Shown here: piece by piece, positions 22,962 through 34,669 of the stretch
Position numbering within the stretch: the first letter of the stretch is position 1
How the letters are laid out: each line of letters begins with the position of its first letter
From: Chamaecyparis obtusa
Taxonomy: Eukaryota; Streptophyta; Pinopsida; Cupressales; Cupressaceae
DNA length: 64,000 nt
NCBI GenBank assembly: GCA_027943335.1
Contig: BSBK01003256.1
Location: 1,877,001-1,941,000 of the forward strand
Direction: 5' to 3'
Translations under genes and position numbers: made by a program
Notes under the pieces: model-generated
What the model was told of the DNA's origin: nothing
Seen by the model: the letters and a program-made list of their open reading frames with translations, nothing else
The model's database searches: none

Positions 22962-24776
22962 GCTATGACAACTGGTTAGTAGGGAAATAATACAAAACAA
23001 TAGGGAAACAATACACAATAGTAGGGAAATAATACACAACAACAGGAAGAGGAAACTGATGAACAAATGGAGCTATCAAGCAAGCTAACAAACCTGAATA
23101 GGATGCACAAGAAAGAAGAGATAGAATACTGGCTAGATTTGTCAGAAGACACCATCCTGAGATAGATTATTGGAGATAGACAAGCTAGAATGCAAACTAG
23201 AAGAAAAATAAGAGAAGGTACATGCTTAGTTTGTGAATTTGAGCCTAAAACTATGAAAGTTGCATAAGAAAATGAGGAATAGATTAATGCAATGAATGAG
23301 GAGATAGAGCAAATAGAGAAGAACAAAACCTAGTCCTTAGTACCCTGACCAAAAGACAAGAATATTATCAGTACTAAGTGGATATTTAGGAATAAGCTGA
23401 ATGAAAATGGTGAAGTTACAAGGAATAAGGCTAGATTGGTATGCAAGGGATATGCACAAGAAGAAGGTATTGACTATGGTGAAACATTTTTACCTGTTAC
23501 TAGATTAGAAGGAGTTAGAATGCTACTTGCATATGCTGCACACAAGAAATTCAAAGTCTATCAAATGGATGTGAAGTCAACATTTCTAAATGGTATACTT
23601 GAAGAAGAGGTCTACATAGAACAACCGAAAGGATTTGTTGATCCAGACAATAGAGACATGGTATGTAGATTACACAAAGCTTTATATGGATTGAAGCAAG
23701 CACCAAGAGCATGGTATGAAAGACTGCATACTTACTTGCTAAGTATTGGATTTGTTAGAACAAGTGAAAACAACAATTTGTATATGAAAGGTAATACCGG
23801 TGACACTATTCTTATTGCTAAAATATTTGTGGATGATATTATTTTTGGAGGAAAAGATCATATTTACAAAGCCTTTGCTGATGAAATGCAAAAAGAATTT
23901 GAAATGTCTATCTTCAGAGAGATTAAATTCTTTCTAGGACTACAAGTGATTCAACAAAGTGATGGGATATTCATCACATAGTCTAAGTACATAAAGGAAG
24001 TCTTAAAGACATTTGGCATGGAAGATGCTAAACCTATGGGAACACCGATGGCTACTAGATGCAAATTGACAAAGGAAGATGAAACTACAGAGGTAAATCA
24101 AACACTTTACCGATCCATGATTGGTAAGCTAATGTATGTAGTTCACAATAGACCAGATATAGCACATGTTGTGGGGATTGTTGCTAGGTTTTCTGCTAAC
24201 CCTAGAGAATCTCACATGATAGCTACTAAAAGAATTCTTAGATATCTGAAAAAGATAGAAGATTATGGCATTTGGTATCCTAAGGAAGGAAAGTTTGAAT
24301 TGAAGGTTTATACCAATGTTGATTGGGCTGGAAATGTAGATGATAGGAAAAGCACCACCGGAGGAGCATTTTCCTTTGGTGAAAGACTTGTAACCTAGAT
24401 AAGTAAAAAGCAAGCTTTCATTTATCAGTCAACAGCAGAAGTAGAGTATGTTGCTACTACTACAAACTATTCAAACATTGCATACATCAAGCAAGTTCTG
24501 GAAGGAATGAATGAGGTAATCACTAATCCAGTGATTATATACTATAACAACACCAATGCTATTAACATTTTGAAGAATCCTGTGATGCACTCAAAAATAA
24601 AGCATATATCTATTAAGTATCATACTTAAGAGAACAAGTGTAGGAGAAGCAAGTGAAGTTAGAATTTGTTACATCCAAGGAACAACTTGTAGACATCTTT
24701 ACAAAGCCCCTACCAAAGGACACATTTGAACACTTGAGGACTAGACTTGGGGTCTGTCCCCTATCTATCGGTCACT
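22962..24776 (+). pseudogene. Copia A reverse transcriptase and RNase H
   Basis: 22977-23045 is a glutamine-rich repeat coding for repeats of a Q-Q-G-N-N-T type unit, with five TAG codons where CAG is expected. RT begins near 23340 ([10 protein letters not shown]) and includes [40 protein letters not shown] and the active-site [10 protein letters not shown] (near 23830). RNase H follows from 24240, with NVDWAGNVDDRKSTTGG. The stop at 23979 replaces CAG and the one at 24396 replaces TGG. A frameshift near 24625 precedes the last block (KQVKLEFVTS), which ends before 24776. Confidence 0.9.
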
Positions 24777-25333
24777 AAGGTGATTTGGATGTTGCATCAA
24801 CCTATTTTTGTTAGAAGATCACTCATGTTGATGCATCATAGTTCACACTTTGAATCATGTTCAAGGTTGTGATTAAGTTTGAAGAACTAAAACAGATTGA
24901 GATATCAGTATATAGAGATACAAAGAAGATGATAGACAATAGAGAGTTACTTGGCTACTAACAGAGCTATTTTTTTATTTTTTTCTTTGGCATTATTGTC
25001 AAAGGGAGAGATAAATAATATGAAAAGGAGAGATAAACAAAGGGAGAGAAACTACACCGATGAGAACTATCTGAGGGAGAGACAATCTGGAAGAAAAAGA
25101 GCATTGAAGATCAGTTACTGAGAATAGAAGTAGAATCAAGAGAACTGAGAACTGAAAAGATCACATCTAATGACAAGCATTATAGCAATATAAATGTTGA
25201 GTAATGTAGTGATTAAACATATTAAGTCTACTCGACTTACAAAATTTCTTTACAGAGTTGTAGAGTACATGTTTGGTATGTGTATGGTACATTTCATATT
25301 ACTTGAGTTGCCATCAATGCCAAAGGGAGAGAT
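24777..25333 (+). other. Copia A 3' untranslated region with polypurine tract
   Basis: Non-coding, purine-rich, with repeated GGGAGAGA words (25000-25090). The polypurine tract AAAGGGAGAGAT at 25322-25333 directly precedes the 3' LTR and is preceded by CATCAATGCC. The same ATGCCAAAGGG-type tract is present in copia B, copia C and U1. Confidence 0.85.
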
Positions 25334-26810
25334 TGATGAACTATAACTGATTTGGAACCTAAATGGAGAATTGATAATTCAAAATTATTGTGAAGTTGAT
25401 GATTAGATAATGCAAGATGATTAAATCAATTTTATGTTGTCATTGATGTCAACTAGCTTGACAGTACTTATCTTGTAAGTTACTATACCAACACATCTGA
25501 AGAAAGGTGGAAAGAAAGGAAGAATAGAGAAATCTACATAAGGAAGATGTACATGTCAGATGAGTATAAAGAATACACTGAGTAACTTTTTGATGATTCT
25601 ATGACTTCATGGAATTGACTTCATTATGTTGCATTCATCTATAATGAAGAATAGAGTTGAAAGCTACAAAGCAGTGTTGTCGATAAATGAAAGCATTTCA
25701 GTATACACTGATGGAGTGTAGTGTATACTGAGCATAGTATTAATTGAGAATTTGTTCACTGACACATTTCTTTGTTAACCAACAAAGACAAAATGAATTA
25801 ATGATTAGTTTAGCCAATAAGATTGATGAGCTGGCAAGTGTATGATTCTGAGGCAACGGATAATGTTTGGTATGATGATTGAAAGATAACATAAATCAAA
25901 AGGGATTTGACGGAGTAGATTGAAATGAGTTATTGACACATCAGCCAAGGAAGCTTTGAGTAGCAAAATCAATGAATGTGATTAAGCAGAAAAATTTGAT
26001 GGATAGAAAGAAAATGATTTACTCATCTATATAAGAGACTAGGGTTTCATTATGAAATTCCTGTCGGAAGAAGTAGATTCTGTAGAAATTTCATGTGAAG
26101 AAGTTTTCATGCATTCTGATCATACTGGTTAGTAAGAACCGAGCTACAGAACAATTGCTGAGCTACAAAGAGCAATTACCGATGGATAGTAAGTTGATAC
26201 AATATTGAATTTGAAGTGAAATATTGATCAAGAGGATTTATATGAGAAAAATATTGATCTGTAATCTACAATTGAAGTTGTATTAAGGTAGATCATTTAC
26301 TATTACATATTTAACCATTGTACATAGTCAAATCTCTTAACCGAGTGGACTTAGAAAGTCTTATGATGTATCATTCATTAGAGTGAACATTTTTATCCTG
26401 TCAACCCCATAGTGAATGCTAGTTGGATGATAACTTCTAGTCTAAAATCCTCTAACAAGGTTACACTTGACAGTGTGTTTGTAACCTTTAACAAGGTTGG
26501 GTCTTCATCGACCTCACTTCAGAAGAGTGAATATTTTTGGGTTGCCGGTCCCAAGTGGTTTTTCCCTTTATAGGGTTTCCATGTTAAATCTCTTGTGTTA
26601 CGTGTTGATTACAATATTTGTTTTTTCATATTACATGTTAGATTTGATCGGTAACAGTCATAAGTATTAGTTTGACAATCGATAAATGCACAGACAGTTA
26701 AAGTATTTATTGTTTACCGAGCAGCAGGAATTGAAAAAATTATTTTGAATTATACATTTTGATTTGGGACACAAGATAACTGATTCACCCCCCTCTCAAT
26801 TATTCTAACA
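25334..26810 (+). repeat. Copia A 3' LTR (1,477 bp)
   Basis: Full-length match to 19013-20488; starts TGATGAAC and ends ATTCTAACA, followed by the target duplication AAAAG. Differences from the 5' LTR are mostly transitions. Confidence 0.95.
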
Positions 26811-27816
26811 AAAAGGATTTTGACTTTTACAATGGTTAGAAAGTAGTAGCAGTATTATCTGAAAAATATACAACTCACTTTGCAAATATTAGATCTGATT
26901 CCATACACTAATGTCAGTTTACTGACTTTGAAACTTTTCCATTTCCATCTCTGATCTGCTCAAAACTTTTCTTCAAGCAACCACCACAATTACCTTCAAC
27001 CTTTTCTACTTATTTAGTCAATAAACTTTCCTCTTCCAGCATTCTCTATTCACCCATGCACACACATATCAAAATGTTCAGGTTCCCTTATATTTTTCCT
27101 CAATTAGGTTAACTCATCTTTTGCCACTCAATCTCATTCATAGATCTTAGGGTTAGGTCAAATTCAATGAATCTACCTGCTTCATGTTCTTCGGCTCCTT
27201 TTCTAGAATCATCTCAAATCTCTTAAAGATTTACAATAAAATGTTTTACAGTGCATTTAATGCTTCCAAAAAATCAATAAATAAAGTCAACACATTTTAC
27301 ATAATCCAAGAATTCAACAATGTCAGCTCCAAAATTAAATTCTCTTCAAATATAAAATTGCTAATGCTCGGTCAATACTGTGATTGTTCACTCGGTCTTC
27401 ATTAGAATGCTTAGTCATTACTAAAACTGTTTTCTCAGCATACACTATCTTCCTCAGCAATTTACTGGTGCTCAGTCGACACTAAAATTTTGCTTGGCAT
27501 ACACTAACTCGGTTGACACTAACATCACTCGGCTTAAACATGATTTTTCCATTCTTTTCTTGGTTAAGCCTACCAGTTTAGTCTTCAATCTTACTAAGAT
27601 AAATAATACATTGTCTCATCATTGTGCAACATAGTCAAGTACACTTTGTAGTATCAAGATAACTCAACCTCTCCTTAGGTGCTATTGTTACCATCCTTGC
27701 CCCATTCCTTCACAACAATTCAATAGATATAGTACTTTCCTAAGTAGCAACAATCTTACTAGTTAAGGTTTGACATCAATGACAATAAAACAATTGTTTC
27801 AATTCAGTTTCTAACA

Positions 27817-28961
27817 CTTTTCCCTAATTTCTTTAGGAATCAAATTTGGAAAACCAGGAATGCCATTAAAGAGAATTTGTTAGTACCTTTCAACATGAAC
27901 TGGTCCCCTTTGTGATGATCCATTATTTTGAGAGGTAGAAGCTTTATTTGTTGTGTTAACATTATTTGTAGTAGTCACTAGTGTGACAATGGCAACTTGA
28001 CTGCTATAAATTTCAATGTTAGCATTAGTATTCAAAGTAGGACTAATTATATTTGAGGGACCAGAAGACTGTCCAAGAAAATCATTTTTTTTTTCATTTC
28101 CAAAGTAGTAGCCTAAAGTTATTCCTTTTCTAGCTCTTTAGCTAAAATTTATTTCACCCTTTCTAAATCATCATCCAATTTGGACAACTGATCTAAAAGG
28201 ATCTTGTCACTAATAGGCTCATTTATTAAAATCCTTGTTGAAACCTATTTACCCTTATCCTTAGGTATTCTAGGTTCAATAATTGGATAGATAATAGGTT
28301 GTTCAACAATTTTCTTGGGTGTTCTAATAGCATTTATAGCTTCCAAGGTTAACAACTACCTTCTTAATTGGTCTAATTTGATTTGGGCCTACCTCAAATC
28401 ATCTTCCTTTTCCTATTCCATCTCCCTTCTAATGGAAATCTATTCTTGGATTCTCTTTTCCAAATTAAAAAATTCCTCAAAGATGTCTTTAGAATTTGGG
28501 AGAGTGGTTTCAAAATCTGAATCTTCATCATGAAAATCTTTCTGTTCATTTCTAGGGTTATGAGGGATTTTAGAGGGATAAGTCCCCTGGGTTGGAGGAT
28601 CATTTCTTCCTTCTAGGCCCCTACTCTTACTTCTTGATATTCTATTATTTTCAAGAGTTTATTTTGTGACCATGCCCTTATTGTACTGTGATCCTCCCTC
28701 CCCTTCTTCTAGAGGAAAAATATAGTCCTCATACTAACCTATTCCCAAACTCACAACCTCTTCATATTGTAATGTATTACCATCTTGACTAGGATGAGCT
28801 TGATCATCTTCATTTGTATTTATTTGTTTCCATGCCTAAGGAATGTTTTCAACATTTTCATACTCTCTAGGCTGATGAGCCCTAGAGGTACTTGGAAGTT
28901 CTCCTTCCAATCTATCCTTTGGATGATTCTTCATTCTAGCCCTAGTATTCCTCTGACTCAT
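27817..28961 (-). pseudogene. G2 gag N-terminal region
   Basis: On the minus strand a start ATG at 28961-28959 gives MSQRNTRARMKNHPKDRLEG, then a low-complexity, acidic and basic N-terminal region with several stops (for example FHDEDSDFETTLP near 28540 and NLEKRIQE near 28450). Near 27890-27820 it ends in a GIPGFPNLIPKEIREK-type segment that runs in frame into the gag core at 18519 if S1 and its insert are removed. No enzymatic domain; it probably interacts with other gag molecules. Confidence 0.7.
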
Positions 28962-29164
28962 ACTCAAAGGTATATGGGATAACCTTTACCTTTATCTTTT
29001 ACTCAACACTGCTGCAGAGATTCTTAGAGTCACCACCCAACACAAGTTGGGAATTATCTTACTAACTTAATAGGTCAGAGTACTTAATAATTGGGATTTA
29101 TCAAAGAATGACCTTATAACACAAAAGTGCAAATCCTGTTAAATTTTCAAAATAATGCATAAAA

Positions 29165-29306
29165 CAATGTATTGCAAATAACTCTCTACTTTTCAATGGT
29201 AACTAACTAGTTCTGACAAATAAGAAGGCACAAAGCAATGGATTGCAAATAACTCTCTACTTTTCAATGGTAACTAACTGGTTCTGACAAATAATAAGGG
29301 CAGGAG
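29165..29306. repeat. 71-bp tandem duplication in G2 leader
   Basis: Two adjacent copies starting CAATGTATTGC (29165) and CAATGGATTGC (29236) share nearly identical sequence, including TCAATGGTAACTAACT. They lie between gag and the PBS of G2. Confidence 0.85.
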
Positions 29307-29398
29307 TCTAGCTCAACTTGTACCTATGTTATTTGATGCAAAATTTATAACACCAAAGATCTCAAATTCTGATTTATCATGATTATTTCATATCTATT

Positions 29399-29541
29399 CC
29401 CCAGCGAAGTCGCCATTTTTTTGGTGAATTGGATGGGACAAATCAATCTAGTTTATATAATAATGATAATCTATAATGTAAGAATAACCAGATATTCTCA
29501 ACAGATTTTACTCTATTATGTTCTCCCCAGAAGAGTCACCA
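29399..29541 (-). promoter_or_regulatory. G2 primer-binding site, duplicated, Arg-tRNA type
   Basis: On the plus strand, CCCCAGCGAAGTCGCCA (29399-29415) and CCCCAGAAGAGTCACCA (29525-29541) both resemble the 3' end of plant tRNA-Arg(ACG), CCCCAGCGGAGTCG plus CCA, with one and a few mismatches. Flanking sequence is also partly repeated with a period of about 126 bases, so leader plus PBS seem duplicated. The outer copy is preceded on the minus strand by AACCAACA and AAA, the likely LTR end. Confidence 0.7.
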
Positions 29542-29544
29542 TTT

Positions 29545-31084
29545 TGTTGGTTCCTCTAAATGGACTTTATGCTTTCAAAAGCAACCAATACATCTATAGT
29601 TTTTAAGGATGGGTTAGATCCAAATATAAGCTCTAAGATTACTAGACCAACTATAGGGACAAGACTTCCCTCTACACTTATGGCTCTACAAAACCAAGGA
29701 GGGTGCTCCTAATCTAGTAAAACAAAACTCACTTTAATAATCATAGACTGGATTTAAAATAACAGATAGATGGTAAGAAAATACTAAGTGATAACCACTC
29801 ACTCATTGATTCTCTATTACCATTAGATGGGAAAAAACATATGGGTCACAATATTGCAAAGATTTTGACAGATTTATATCAATTTGTTAGGAGTATAGTA
29901 AACCTTATTAAGAAAATGATTCCTTATAAACTAGCTCCACTATTGGCCAGTGCCTTATCTATTGGGTGATATATTCACTACAAAATGAGATACATAAATA
30001 AATATATTGAACTTTGATGATTTTATCCTTGGAAAATACTATCACCATGTGATGATTCTAATAAAAGGACTCATAAATTCACACTACTTATTTATATCCT
30101 TATGCAAACTTCAAAGAATTAATGCTATGTCTAGAGCTTATTTAATTTGATCTTAGATCAAAGCTAAAGAACATTAACACATACACAGAAATAATCCATG
30201 CAATGAATCTAACAATTAATAATTCAAAGAAAAGAATACAAAGGAGAGATATAAACTTTGGACTTTATTCAAATTTCCATATCTTCTGAATAAACACAGG
30301 AAAATACTATCACCATGTGATAATTCTGATAAAAGGACTCCTAAATTCACACTACTTATTTATATCCTTATGAAAACTTTAAAGAATTAATGCTATGTCT
30401 AGAGCTTATTTAATTTGATCTTAGATCAAAGCTGAAGAACATTAACACATACACAGAAATAATCCATGCAATGAATCTAACAATTCATAATTCAAAGAAA
30501 AGAATACAAAGGAGAGATATAAACTTTGGACTTTATTCAAATTTCCATATCATCTTCATATATACACAAAATGCTTTAAAATGCAAACTATCTAGATTTT
30601 CAACTGAAATAGTAATACTTGGTATTCTATAGAAAAAACTTGGCCTAATATAGTCTACTGTATCCTCAACTCAAAAACTTCTCAAAAATATGCTCAAGTT
30701 TTGGTGCTTCTAAAAGATCTTAGAAATCCTTTTATAGGAACAAGGATTGCAAACAAGCTTTTGGATCAATTAGGAAAACTCCAAGAGTTACACATATAGG
30801 ACAAAGGACATAAAGTGCTCAATAATGTCATTCATTTTCAATCTTCAAAAAGGAGGTTAAATTGAGTGCCAAGTCTTTGCAATAGTTTCCTCAAATAGCT
30901 CTTAACTCTGCTAGGTGTTGTTAAAAAGTCTCAATCAGCTTTTCCTATTTGACAAAACCAAACCCCCAGCCACTTTTCTCAAAGTATCAGTCCTTTGCAC
31001 TCTAACTGATATAGATTTTTAGGTAATAACTTTGATCTGGGTGGCTCACTGATATTCTTGGTTTTCAATTTTTCCCTGCAACTG
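29545..31084 (-). repeat. Probable G2 5' LTR segment with 268-bp tandem duplication
   Basis: Non-coding AT-rich sequence outward of the PBS, so by position the G2 5' LTR; no second copy is in the window to prove this. It contains a 268-bp unit repeated in tandem: GGAAAATACTATCACC starts at 30031 and again at 30299, with near-identical sequence to about 30287 and 30552. The outer LTR end is not defined because S2 is inserted at 31085. Confidence 0.55.
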
Positions 31085-32385
31085 TGTTAGGAATAGTCCT
31101 AAGAGATAATTGAGGGGGGGGTGAATCAGTTATCTACAAGTTTTAATTCTTTGTCCAATTAAGTACACTTAAACATAAAGCATAAACATAATGAAAGATC
31201 ACTTGAACACAACACCAATATTTTGGTTACGGGGAAACCCAAATAGGTAAAAACTCTGTTGGGAATTGACACCCACTAATAATCTACACTAGTGTATTAT
31301 GATCCTTGTTAGAAGATCCTTAACCATATTAGGAGTTTCTTTACAATGTATTTAGTACAGTGACCTGGTCAAGGGTCAGACCCTATTAGGATTCTTTTAA
31401 AATTAACCCTGTTAGGGGTGAGGACACACTGTCCAAGAGCACACTGCTCAAAGGGGTGAAGGTTGTAACCTTCTAAATAACAGATACACACTATATCTAG
31501 ATCTTGGTGAACTGCACTTTGACCTACTATCTAGATCAGTTCCAATGTATAGCATAAACTCTTCACTTGGTCACATAGACCTTATGTTGATGGTTGAATA
31601 CTTCGCACACTCTGCTCTGCTCTTCACAATCAGCTTTGAACCATGCCTTAGCAATCACAAATGACTACCTATAAATATATTTCCACTAAATGATATAATC
31701 AAGTTAGCCTATTAGAACCACCTTGAAATCATATTAGAGAAACCATAACATAATCCAATAGTAATTCTTTCAGCTCTACTAAGCACGTAACACATTCTAG
31801 GACCTATCCAATATTAATAAATGTAGACACATGCTACAAACTATCAGCTCTACTAAAGTAATTGAAACTTTCTCCTCAAGATGAATTACATCATACACTC
31901 TTAACTAGACATTACTAACTCATCTCCAAGATCTAATCCAAGGTCACATACTGAAATGATAGGTGCAACTCCTGAACCAATATAATCTCTATCGGCTCTT
32001 CTAAATAAACATAGGAAACTACTAGTAGTGAATAGCAACTACATAACTTCACTTCTACTGATCATCAAACTCTATGTCCATGAATGTAACATCACTGACA
32101 TGTCTTCATCATATATCCAAACATGCAAGGCTCCATGATTACTGTATGAACAATCACTCATAGAACACTTCCTGTAACTCTATCAAGAACACTCCTGACA
32201 CAAGCTGCTATATAACTATCTATAGTAATAGTTAACCTCTATGTCCATGATATCATGTTGATAACATATCCATGATGTATATACTAGAAGCTTACTACAT
32301 AAGTCTTCTATGCATGCTACTTACCATATGTTGTCATCAATGACAAACATACAGTCAGCACTGGCTTGCTGGCAAATATCCAACA
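31085..32385 (-). repeat. S2: solo LTR of the copia C family (1,301 bp)
   Basis: Starts TGTTAGGAATAGTCC and ends GGCAAATATCCAACA; it matches the copia C 3' LTR at 58402-59693 over its full length and in the same orientation. Flanks are AACTG (31080-31084) and AAATG (32386-32390), a target duplication with one mismatch. No internal domain remains. Confidence 0.85.
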
Positions 32386-33693
32386 AAATGTCCTTGGAAA
32401 ATAAAATTGATTCAATCTTTTTGCTGCTAGTTCACTGAATCAAACCCTAGAAACAATAGTTAATCAATCAAGTTTAAAACATGACCATTGATCTTGTTCT
32501 TTTCTCAACACATTGGGTGACTCTCTTTTAATCTAGCAATAGTCAATTGAACCTTAAAATGTCTAGCCACATCATCTATCTCTTAGCCAAATTGAAACAA
32601 ATACATCAGCTATATCTGATAGCTAGACCCACTTTCTTTTTGTTTACCCATGGCAAGTCTTAACCACACACGATCAGGAGAACACATGACTGAGGCAATC
32701 TCCAAGTCACAGAGATTTTATCTTAACCTTGAGTTAATTAGGAGAACATGTGACTTCCTTTATTCACCAAGTTTCCAGATAAATTACTTAACCTTTGTAA
32801 TATCTCAAGATCAAGCATTGACCATTGATCCTCCTTTCATCCTATGGTCCTCATTTGCTACCCAAAACCCTAGCTTTAATGCAACTTGAATCTAAAGATC
32901 ATGTGACTGAAGTAGTCACTAGATCTTAGAGCATTTTTCTTAATCGATATTAAAATTAGAGATCACGTGAAAAAAGGTTTTGTGAGTCACTGAATATATT
33001 TCTAACCATGGGTTTGATTACACAAACACGTGAAAAGCCTTCAGTCACATGTTCATTGGATAAAAATTTAATCACACATGATTAACCTTTGATTTAACCC
33101 ATGCTATTTGGAGATCACATGAAAAAAGACTTCTCCAAATATCTAAAACTTTCTTCAAACTAGGGTTAAATCCTAAGAACACACGACTACTCTAGGTCGC
33201 TTGACTTTTCCTTAACTCTAGGTTACATCTGGAGACTCAATGCCAACCATTGATCTAAATCTTCATTGACGGTTCACATTTAATTCTCAAAACCTTCCTA
33301 CCTTGACCAGATATTTGGAGAACATGTGATTGAAGGGAAAGATAAATGCCTAACAAATCGCTAGAAGTTAGGGACTTAGCCGCCAAAAAAAAGAGGTCAC
33401 ACGACTGACTGTATTTGCTAGGTTGCTAGATAAAAAGGTTAACTACTTGAAAAATAGGAGATCTGGTGAATGCTTAGTTGCAGAGTCACTGAAATAGAAT
33501 AAAGTAGGTCACCAAGGAAATAAGATATGTGCAAAAATGAGATTTAAGTGGCCCGAAAAAAGTAATGAGGAAATAGAATTGGCCAAGGGTTTTTTGACTT
33601 AGACAAATTTATGAAACCCTTGGACATGGATAAATCTCTCATTCTTCATCACCTTCAAACAACCATTTCTCTCTGATTTTTTCATTTCAGGAC
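32386..33693. repeat. Non-coding tract with irregular repeat of a CACGTGA-like word
   Basis: No gene. Between 32640 and 33410 a degenerate unit of about 60-110 bases recurs at least nine times, recognisable by GAGAACACATGACT or GAGATCACGTGAAAA type words at 32681, 32745, 32898, 32961, 33024, 33112, 33176, 33321 and 33395. It lies directly upstream of the U1 protein and may be its leader or part of its lost 5' LTR. A pyrimidine tract followed by TTTCAG (33671-33690) resembles a splice acceptor just before the U1 start. Confidence 0.55.
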
Positions 33694-34669
33694 ATGCATT
33701 CTGAACTGGAGCTAGGACACACCATGAACTATCTCACGCTAAGGGCTCATGCCATGAAACATTACACATTTTTCTCGTAGATTGAAACAATTTTGTAGTC
33801 AGGGCATGACAATTTCATAAAGTTTTGCAGGGATAGACCATTTTCATTGGATTTTAGCTATGATAGGAAAATGGAATAACACATCCCACCTAAGGTTTTG
33901 TTAGTTGAAGATGTCAGATCTTACATCCACTACAAAATAGGAGAAATAGGAGATTTTGAGACAGTCATAGCTTATAAGAAACTTTGTAGTGATAACGGAA
34001 AATTGAAACCAAAATTCAAAGAGGTCGAGAAGATTGGTCTTACAAATGCCCTAAATTTCCCAAAAACCTTTAAAACTAAATGGATTAGGGTTGTACTTAG
34101 TCGGTATCATGATGGGATATTTTGGTTGGATGAACCGGTCAAACTAACAAATAATATGATTCATAGGGTTACTGGATACCCAACAACTGACAAGACCAAG
34201 GCTTTTCATAGTGCTTCAAGGCTTGACATTGAAAAGAACACTGGTGCAACATGGGATGGTCGAGCACTAAAAATTGCTACAATTGAGGACCCAGAGGTTA
34301 AGTTCACAACACATGTCATTGGTTATAAGATCTTTCAGTCAAGTAGAATAAATAGTATACCATGTGGATCTATTGATATTTCATATAAAATGGTGAAGAA
34401 GAGTTTTCAGTTAGACCTTGTCAAGATTCTTCTAAGGCAGATAGGTTTGGAACATTTGAGGAGGCCAAGATAAGAATAAAAATGGGCCTGCTCATCGGTA
34501 AAATAATTAATAAATCCAAGAAAATGATGAAGAAACTTGTGGAAAAGTTCAAATATGATTCCAGATCATCTGATAGCTCATTGGTTGAAGTTGCAACTGA
34601 AGATCAATTAATGTTGACTCCTAAACCACATGACAGTGAAGAAAACAAGTCTGATAAAGTGATAGATTA

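Larger units (their letters stand above)
19013..26810 (+). mobile_element. Copia A: near full-length Ty1/copia element (7,798 bp)
   Basis: LTRs 19013-20488 and 25334-26810, PBS, gag-protease-integrase-RT-RNase H in the copia order, a polypurine tract, and a perfect 5-bp target duplication AAAAG (19008-19012 and 26811-26815). From 20553 to 24398 the whole polyprotein stays in a single frame, broken only by stop codons; one frameshift follows near 24625. It is inserted in solo LTR S1. In the first roughly 200 bases of the two LTRs I count seven differences, all transitions. Confidence 0.95.
18520..27816 (-). repeat. S1: solo copia-type LTR, split by copia A
   Basis: Two parts, 18520-19012 and 26816-27816, together about 1,490 bp, the same length as the copia A and B LTRs. 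On the minus strand it starts TGTTAGAAACTG at 27816 and ends with a CACCCCCCCTCTC tract and AATAACA at 18520. Flanks are CTTTT (27817-27821) on the right and a C plus T-run (18514-18519) on the left, an acceptable 5-bp duplication with one slipped T. No internal region remains, so it is a solo LTR left by recombination. G2 gag continues on both sides. Confidence 0.8.
9890..29541 (-). mobile_element. G2: older Ty3/gypsy element, split by three insertions
   Basis: Minus-strand pieces at 28961-27817 (gag N-terminus), 18519-17753 (gag core), 13392-9890 (zinc knuckle, protease, RNase H, RT, second RNase H) join in reading order once S1 (with copia A inside) and N1 are removed; the frames meet cleanly at both junctions when one target-duplication copy is dropped. 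PBS candidates lie at 29399-29415 and 29525-29541. Everything downstream of the last RNase H is cut off by T1. Several frameshifts and stops show that it is older than its inserts. Its domain order is unusual (see 11400-11840). Confidence 0.85.

Noticed and set aside
18520..27816. S1 as a second LTR of copia A
   Set aside because: Copia A has its own complete LTR pair and AAAAG duplication inside S1; S1 has different ends and its own flanks.
33671..33693. Splice acceptor making U1 an intron-containing host gene
   Set aside because: The TTTCAG word alone is weak, no donor is evident, and the downstream PPT and LTR fit a retroelement better.
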